Positions 59,110 to 64,000 of a DNA stretch of 64,000 bases are shown here, piece after piece. The number at the start of each line of letters is the position of its first letter. Within the stretch, counting starts at the first letter, position 1. The translations under genes were made by a program, and so were the position numbers. This DNA comes from Rhodobacterales bacterium RIFCSPHIGHO2_02_FULL_62_130 (lineage in GTDB: Bacteria > Pseudomonadota > Alphaproteobacteria > Rhodobacterales > Rhodobacteraceae). Under the pieces are notes generated by a model, which was not told the DNA's origin, did not search any database, and saw nothing but the letters and a program-made list of their open reading frames with translations. The DNA lies in contig MHZT01000006.1 in NCBI GenBank assembly GCA_001828855.1, positions 124,001 to 188,000 on the forward strand, written 5' to 3'.

Positions 59110-59232
59110 AGTCGGGGTAAACCCCGACCTACGCCCCCGCCGGAAACATTTGACGGTAGGTCGGGGTTCACCCCGACTCGCCACGCCCCCCGCCGGACAC
59201 ACTCGACCGTAGGTCGGGGTTCACCCCGACTC
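59110..59232. repeat. Interspersed GTCGGGGT palindromes, three copies
   Basis: Three units with arms GTCGGGGT and ACCCCGAC lie at 59110-59132 (minus), 59156-59179 (plus) and 59209-59232 (plus), spaced by CGCCGG-containing linkers. They fill the gap between convergent dnaB and the metal ATPase gene. The same family occurs three times at 12551-12735. Confidence 0.85.
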
Positions 59233-59245
59233 GCCACGCCCACGC

Positions 59246-61129
59246 TCAACTCACCCGGATTGGATCGCGCAACAGCCGCAGCCCGTTCAGCACCACCAGC
59301 AAGGTGCCGCCCTCGTGGCCGATCACGGCAACCGGCAGCGGCAGTTCGAAGAACAGCCCGCCCGTCACCAGCACCAGCATCGCGCCGATGGCAAATCCCA
59401 GATTCTGCCGGATGATCCGCGACGTGCGGCGCGCAAGCTGATGCGCCAAGGCCAGACGCGACAGATCCTCGGACAGCAGCGCTACCTCGGCGGCCTGCAG
59501 CGCCACCTCGCTGCCCGCCATGCCCATGGCAATGCCCACATCCGCCCGCGCCAAAGCTGCGGCATCGTTCACCCCGTCGCCGACAAAGGCCACCGCGCCC
59601 TTGGCCGCCAGCGCATCGACCAGCCGCACCTTGTCCTCGGGCAAAAGCCCGGCGTGGATTTCATCCTCCCGCAGCCCCAAGCCGGTGCCGATCCGCAGCG
59701 CCACCGTGCGGCGGTCGCCCGTCATCATCACGATATCCTGTGCGCCCGCCGCCCGCAGCGCCGCGATGCCGGCCTTGGCCGAGGCGCGCGGCGTATCGGC
59801 CACCGCCACCGCCCCTATGACCTGCGCGCCCCGCCCCAGATAGACCAGCGTTTGCGACTCGCGTCGCAGCGCGTCAAACGCCGCGCCTTCCGCCCGCGCC
59901 CCCATCCGCGCCAGCATCCGCTCGTTTCCGGCCCAGATCTGCCCCGCGGCATCCCGTCCTGTGATGCCTTCGCTGGGGGCGGCCTGCACCTCTGTCACCG
60001 GCGCAGGCGTCACGCCCCGATCTTGCGCCGCCCGCAAAACTGCTGCGGCAATATGATGTTCGGAATGGCTTTCGATCCCTGCCAAAAGCCGCAGCACTTC
60101 GGCCTCGCTTTGGCCATCGGCTGCGACGATTGCGCCGACTTCGGCCCGCCCCGTGGTCAGGGTTCCGGTCTTGTCAAAGGCATAGGCCCGCACCGTCGCA
60201 AGCGTTTCAATCGCCGCCCCGCCCTTGAACAGCACCCCGCCGCGCGCCGAAGCCGACAGCGCCGACAGAATCGCCGCAGGCACCGAAATCACCACCGCAC
60301 AGGGACTTGCCGCCACCAGCACCGTCGCCGCGCGGTAAAGCGCGTCCGGTTGGCTCCAGCCCAGCCACAGCAGCACCGCATAGACCGCAACCGAGCCGAC
60401 CAGCACCGCCACCGTATAGCGCGCGCCGAACCATTCCGAGAACCGCTCGGACGGGGCTTTCATCGCCTGCGCCTGCGTGACCAGCAGGATCATCCGCGCC
60501 ACCGTGCTTTCGGCCAGCGTCTTGGTGACATGCATCACCAGAACCCCGTGCAGGTTGACCGTAGCCTCATGCACCAGGGCGCCTGCCACCTTGGCCACAG
60601 GCTCGGCCTCGCCGGTGATGGTGCTTTCGTCCACCTCGCCCGCGCCATCCACAACGCGGCCATCCACCGGCACCCTTGCGCCGGGGCGCAGCACCAGCCG
60701 GTCGCCCACCGCCAGTTCGGCCACCGCAACCTCGCTGACCATACCATCCGCATCCAGACGCAGCGCGGTTTCGGGCCGCAGCGCCATCAGCGCCTCGACC
60801 GCGCGGCGGGCCTTGCCCATCGCCCGATGCTCCAGCGTTCCTGACAGCGAGAACAGCGCCAGCAGCACCGTCCCCTCCAGCGCCGCCCCGACCTGCGCCG
60901 CAGCCAGTGCCGCGATCACCATCAGCAAATCGATATCCAGCCGGAACTTGCCGAAAAGCTCTGCCAAAGCCTCCCACGCTGCGGGAACCCCGCCTGCAAG
61001 ATAGGCGATCACCAGACCCGCAAGCGTGACCTGATCGGGCAGATCGATAACGAAACGGTCGATCAAGGCCAAGCCAAGGCCAAAGATCGTGGCCAAGGTC
61101 AGGCCCATCATGCGGTCGTCTTCGTCCAT
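59246..61129 (-). CDS. P1B-type metal-transporting ATPase (P1B-4/CoaT-like)
   Basis: This 627-residue protein has no N-terminal metal-binding domain. The membrane metal motif is AASPCAVVIS (SPC, about residue 272), the phosphorylation site is FDKTGTLTTG (about 314-323), and the hinge is VGDGVNDAAALARADVG. VIGHEGGT lies in the last helices (about 605-612). SPC with HEGGT is the P1B-4 signature, pointing to export of Co(II), Fe(II) or related metals. The nucleotide-domain HP pair conserved in P1B pumps reads HH here (SHSEHHIAAAV). I chose the start at MDEDDRMMG. Confidence 0.9.
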   Translation of the reverse strand: MDEDDRMMGLTLATIFGLGLALIDRFVIDLPDQVTLAGLVIAYLAGGVPAAWEALAELFGKFRLDIDLLMVIAALAAAQVGAALEGTVLLALFSLSGTLEHRAMGKARRAVEALMALRPETALRLDADGMVSEVAVAELAVGDRLVLRPGARVPVDGRVVDGAGEVDESTITGEAEPVAKVAGALVHEATVNLHGVLVMHVTKTLAESTVARMILLVTQAQAMKAPSERFSEWFGARYTVAVLVGSVAVYAVLLWLGWSQPDALYRAATVLVAASPCAVVISVPAAILSALSASARGGVLFKGGAAIETLATVRAYAFDKTGTLTTGRAEVGAIVAADGQSEAEVLRLLAGIESHSEHHIAAAVLRAAQDRGVTPAPVTEVQAAPSEGITGRDAAGQIWAGNERMLARMGARAEGAAFDALRRESQTLVYLGRGAQVIGAVAVADTPRASAKAGIAALRAAGAQDIVMMTGDRRTVALRIGTGLGLREDEIHAGLLPEDKVRLVDALAAKGAVAFVGDGVNDAAALARADVGIAMGMAGSEVALQAAEVALLSEDLSRLALAHQLARRTSRIIRQNLGFAIGAMLVLVTGGLFFELPLPVAVIGHEGGTLLVVLNGLRLLRDPIRVS

Positions 61130-61314
61130 CGCGCCCCTGCCCATTTGATCAAAGCCAACTTGCGCCGCAGCAGAGCCGCGCGCAAGGGGCCGGAGGCCGC
61201 CGCCGCATACCTCTGGTTGCGGCATTTCGCCGGTTTTTGGCGCTGCGATGCGTGCAACTTGCTTGAACGCGAATTCCCCCTTGACCCTAGCCCCGCGCCT
61301 GTCAAAAACCCCCA

Positions 61315-62364
61315 ATGGCCACAGCATCCCTTACCATCGACCTCGACGCCATCGCCGCCAACTGGCGCGCCTTGGACAAAGCTTCCGCTTCCGGCGTGCA
61401 AACCGCCGCCGTGGTCAAGGCTGATGCCTATGGCCTTGGTGTCGCACGGGTGGCGCGCACATTGGCCCATGCCGGTGCGCGGCGCTTTTTTGTGGCCGTC
61501 ACCGAAGAGGGCGCGACCCTGCGTCAGGCGCTTGGGCCGGGGCCGCAGATCTGCATCCTGTCGGGGCATATGGCGGGTGATACCGACATGATCCACGATC
61601 TTGACCTGACGCCGATGCTGAACTCGGTCGAGCAGATCACCCGGCATCTGGAATCGCTGCCCGGCCATCCCTTTGGCGTGCAGCTTGATACCGGCATGAA
61701 CCGGCTTGGCATGGAAGAGGCCGAATGGGAGGCCGTGGCCCCCTTTGTGCTTGAGGCCGGTCCCGAATTGCTGATGTCGCACCTTGCCTGTGCGGACGAG
61801 CCTGACCATGCCCTGAACGAGATTCAACTGGCGAATTTCCACGCCATGACCGATGGCACCGGCCTGCCGCGGTCTTTGGCTGCGACGGGAGGCATCCTGC
61901 TGGGTCCGCGCTATCACTTCGATCTGACCCGCCCCGGTGTCGGGCTATACGGCGGCAGTCCTTACGAGGCTGCGCGCCCCGTGGTGACGCTGTCGCTGCC
62001 GGTGATCCAGACCCGCGATGTCGCAGTGGGCGAGCCTGTGGGCTATTCCTGCACTTGGGTGGCCGAGCGGCCTTCAGTGGTGGCGACGGTTGCGGCAGGC
62101 TATGCCGACGGGCTGTCGCGCGGGCTGTCGAACAATGCGGTGCTGTGGGATGGCGATACGCCCTGCCCGCTGATCGGGCGGGTGTCGATGGATCTGATCA
62201 CGGTGGATGTGACCCATCTGCGGGCGGTTCCGCGCCATCTGGACATCATCGGGCCGAACCAAAGCATCGATGCTCTGGCCGGTGCCGCAGGCACCATCGG
62301 CTATAACATCCTGACCGCGCTTGGCCCGCGCTATGCCCGCCGCTATGTCGAGGGAGCTGCATGA
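61315..62364 (+). CDS. alr: Alanine racemase
   Basis: This 349-residue PLP enzyme has the cofactor Lys in [18 protein letters not shown] (about residue 38), the [17 protein letters not shown] segment (about 122-138), [13 protein letters not shown] (about 154-166), and the Tyr base in VGYSCTW with the [12 protein letters not shown] region (about 259-270). It makes D-alanine for peptidoglycan. The stop overlaps the start of the mlaE-like gene (ATGA), an uncommon coupling with lipid transport. Confidence 0.95.
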   Translation: MATASLTIDLDAIAANWRALDKASASGVQTAAVVKADAYGLGVARVARTLAHAGARRFFVAVTEEGATLRQALGPGPQICILSGHMAGDTDMIHDLDLTPMLNSVEQITRHLESLPGHPFGVQLDTGMNRLGMEEAEWEAVAPFVLEAGPELLMSHLACADEPDHALNEIQLANFHAMTDGTGLPRSLAATGGILLGPRYHFDLTRPGVGLYGGSPYEAARPVVTLSLPVIQTRDVAVGEPVGYSCTWVAERPSVVATVAAGYADGLSRGLSNNAVLWDGDTPCPLIGRVSMDLITVDVTHLRAVPRHLDIIGPNQSIDALAGAAGTIGYNILTALGPRYARRYVEGAA

Positions 62365-63155
62365 GCGTGACCGCCCTTGCCACGCGGCCCTTGGCGGCTT
62401 TGGGCCGTCCGGTGCTGCATGCGCTGGCCTCGGTCGGGCGGGTGACGCTGTTTGCAGCGCAGGTGCTGGCCGCGCTGTTCCGCCCGCCGTTCTATCTGCG
62501 CGAGTTCGGCCACAGCCTGATGCAGATCGGCTGGTTTTCGCTGCCGATGGTCGGGCTGACCGCGCTGTTCACGGGGGGCGCGCTGGCGCTGCAGATCTAT
62601 TCCGGCGGCGCGCGCTTCAATGCGGAATCCGTGGTTCCCAGCATCGTCGCCATCGGCATGGCGCGCGAGCTTGGCCCCGTGCTGGGCGGGCTGATGGTGG
62701 CGGCGCGCGTGGCCTCGTCCATCGCCGCCGAGATCGGCACGATGAAAGTCACCGAACAGATCGACGCGCTGGTGACGCTTTCGACCAACCCGCTGAAATA
62801 TCTGGCCGTTCCGCGCGTTCTGGCCGCCACCTTGGCCGTGCCGGTGCTGGTGGGTGTGGGCGATAGCATCGGCATCGCGGGGGGCTGGCTGGTGGGGATC
62901 ACGCGGCTGGATTTCAACTCGGCCACTTATCTGAAGAACACGGTGGACTTTCTGGAGTTCTGGGATGTGGGATCGGGCCTTGTGAAAGGCGCGGTGTTCG
63001 GGGCGATTGTGGCGCTGATGGGCTGCTATTTCGGGATGAATTCGGCCCGTGGCGCGCAGGGCGTGGGGGCCGCGACGAAAAAGGCCGTGGTGACAGCCTC
63101 GATCATGATTCTGGCCGCCAACTATGCCCTGACAGAGATGTTTTTCACCTCATGA
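62361..63155 (+). CDS. mlaE: MlaE-family ABC transporter permease
   Basis: This 264-residue membrane protein has the MlaE pattern: an early amphipathic region, [19 protein letters not shown] (about residues 72-90), [20 protein letters not shown] (about 103-122) with [13 protein letters not shown], and several transmembrane helices. It is the permease of the Mla phospholipid transport system between the outer and inner membrane. It overlaps both alr and the ATPase gene by 4 bp. The mlaD-type MCE protein is presumably downstream or elsewhere, beyond the window. Confidence 0.93.
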   Translation: MSVTALATRPLAALGRPVLHALASVGRVTLFAAQVLAALFRPPFYLREFGHSLMQIGWFSLPMVGLTALFTGGALALQIYSGGARFNAESVVPSIVAIGMARELGPVLGGLMVAARVASSIAAEIGTMKVTEQIDALVTLSTNPLKYLAVPRVLAATLAVPVLVGVGDSIGIAGGWLVGITRLDFNSATYLKNTVDFLEFWDVGSGLVKGAVFGAIVALMGCYFGMNSARGAQGVGAATKKAVVTASIMILAANYALTEMFFTS

Positions 63156-63898
63156 TTACCCTCTCCGGCGTCACGAAAACCTTTGGAGCGAACCGCGTCT
63201 TGCGGGGGATTGATCTGACGATTCCGTCGGGTGAAAGCATGGTGATCATCGGCGGGTCCGGCACGGGCAAATCGGTGCTGCTGAAGTGTATCCTTGGCCT
63301 TGTGCATCCCGATGCCGGCACCATCAGCCTTGATGGGCAGGATGTGGCGACAGCCGACCGCGATGCGTTTCTGGCGCGGTTCGGCATGCTGTTCCAAGGC
63401 GGCGCGCTGTTTGACTCGTTGCGGGTCTGGGAGAATGTGGCGTTTCGCCTGCTGCGCGGCGCGACCAAACTGCCCAAGGCCGAAGCCCGCGCGATTGCCA
63501 TCGAAAAGCTGCGCCGCGTCGGGCTGAAACCGGAAACCGCCGATATGTTTCCGGCCGAACTCTCGGGAGGCATGCAAAAGCGCGTGGGCCTAGCCCGCGC
63601 CATCGCCGCCGAACCTGAGATCATCTTCTTTGACGAACCCACCACCGGCCTTGATCCGATCATGGCGGGCGTCATCAATGAACTGATCCGCGAGATCGTG
63701 GTGGAAATGGGTGCGACAGCCATGACCATCACGCATGACATGTCCTCGGTGCGTGCGATTGCCGACCGCGTGGCGATGCTGCATGACGGGGTGATCCAAT
63801 GGACCGGCCCCGTGGCGGATCTGGACTCCACATCAGATCCTTACGTGCAACAGTTCATCCACGGCCGCGCGCATGGGCCGATTGAAAGCGTGCGATAG
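63152..63898 (+). CDS. mlaF: MlaF-family ABC transporter ATP-binding protein
   Basis: This 248-residue ATPase has Walker A GGSGTGKSVLLKC (about residues 35-47), the Mla-type Q-loop GMLFQGGALFDSL (about 78-90), signature LSGGMQKRVGLARA (about 134-147), Walker B IIFFDEPTTGLDP (about 156-168) and H-loop TITHDMSS. The GGM variation in the signature is typical of Mla ATPases. It drives the permease at 62361 in phospholipid trafficking. The TAG stop is supplied by the repeat palindrome beginning at 63896. Confidence 0.94.
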   Translation: MITLSGVTKTFGANRVLRGIDLTIPSGESMVIIGGSGTGKSVLLKCILGLVHPDAGTISLDGQDVATADRDAFLARFGMLFQGGALFDSLRVWENVAFRLLRGATKLPKAEARAIAIEKLRRVGLKPETADMFPAELSGGMQKRVGLARAIAAEPEIIFFDEPTTGLDPIMAGVINELIREIVVEMGATAMTITHDMSSVRAIADRVAMLHDGVIQWTGPVADLDSTSDPYVQQFIHGRAHGPIESVR

Positions 63899-64000
63899 GG
63901 TGCGTGACAAGCACGCACCCTACCCTCCGGTTTCATCTTGGCGATAAATACTCCCGCCGGAGGCTCCCTCCGCCAGCGGCAGAAGCCTCCGGCGGGGATA
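63896..64000. repeat. Composite nested palindromic repeat, copy 4 (cut by window end)
   Basis: An outer GGTGCGTGA/CACGCACC palindrome (63896-63924) is followed by an inverted GCCTCCGGCGGGAGTATTT unit (63931-63964) and the start of the facing unit (63985-64000). The remaining outer palindrome should lie just past the window. The TAG of mlaF forms the first bases. Confidence 0.85.

Noticed and set aside
1-64000. Insertion sequences or prophage
   Set aside because: No transposase, integrase or phage protein is recognisable. The repeats present are short palindromes without coding content.

Overview
The window looks like a chromosomal segment of a high-GC alphaproteobacterium of the order Rhodobacterales (Rhodobacteraceae, in the neighbourhood of Rhodobacter, Gemmobacter or Tabrizicola). 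The reasons are a DksA that keeps only one of the usual zinc-site cysteines, the gene order DUF2849 - sulfite reductase - CysH - DUF934 - ferredoxin-NADP reductase, a DUF2927 lipoprotein, and a MoxR/VWA gene pair. Interspersed palindromes built on GCCTCCGGCGGGAGTATTT point the same way. Species cannot be fixed from sequence alone. I see no rRNA, tRNA, transposase, phage gene or CRISPR array.

Region by region. 1-633 is the tail of an oligopeptide-type ABC ATPase. 0.6-12.5 kb is a sugar-uptake and catabolism locus. It has two divergent transcription units for a CUT1 ABC importer (binding protein, two permeases, ATPase), two FucU-type mutarotases and a PfkB kinase. A second divergent pair follows: a BtpA/SgcQ protein, an M42 SgcX-like hydrolase and an FGGY kinase on one side, and an aldo/keto reductase on the other. 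The two divergent promoters share a near-identical palindromic element. 12.7-20.7 kb holds a flavin monooxygenase, dksA, a MoxR ATPase, a strongly structured intergenic segment, a DUF2927 lipoprotein, a CoxE-like VWA protein, DedA and an M48 protease. 20.7-23.4 kb holds pyrH, miaA and an AraC regulator. 23.7-29.9 kb is a complete peptide/nickel-family ABC importer with a fused double ATPase. 30.1-37.1 kb holds a lytic transglycosylase, ssb, sufT, a SatD-like/DUF3307 pair preceded by a phased operator array, an A-type Fe-S carrier, tpiA, a DMT exporter and a P450. 37.1-41.8 kb is the assimilatory sulfate-reduction operon with a divergent Lrp-type regulator. 41.9-44.3 kb holds an Ala-rich membrane protein, infC (ATA start) and a YdeI-like protein. 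44.3-51.9 kb carries accessory genes of molybdenum hydroxylase/CO dehydrogenase type (XdhC, molybdopterin-binding protein, VWA, metallo-beta-lactamase, AAA) without structural subunits, and a repeat-rich OmpA protein. 52-64 kb holds a glycosyltransferase, an alpha/beta-hydrolase-like protein, a DUF1311 protein, an HD hydrolase, pyrC, pyrE, dnaB, a P1B-4 type metal ATPase, alr, mlaE and mlaF.

Three things stand out beyond ordinary annotation. First, four GCAAG-N8-CTTGC palindromes lie at exact 29-bp intervals in front of the SatD-like/DUF3307 pair. Second, the sugar locus couples an SgcX/SgcQ-like pair, of unknown function in E. coli, to an ABC importer and an FGGY kinase under a shared operator. 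Third, about 320 bp upstream of the DUF2927 gene fold into at least five strong nested hairpins and may be an undescribed RNA. The window is also seeded with several families of short palindromic repeats, including a composite nested module that recurs four times and in places supplies the stop codons of the flanking genes.
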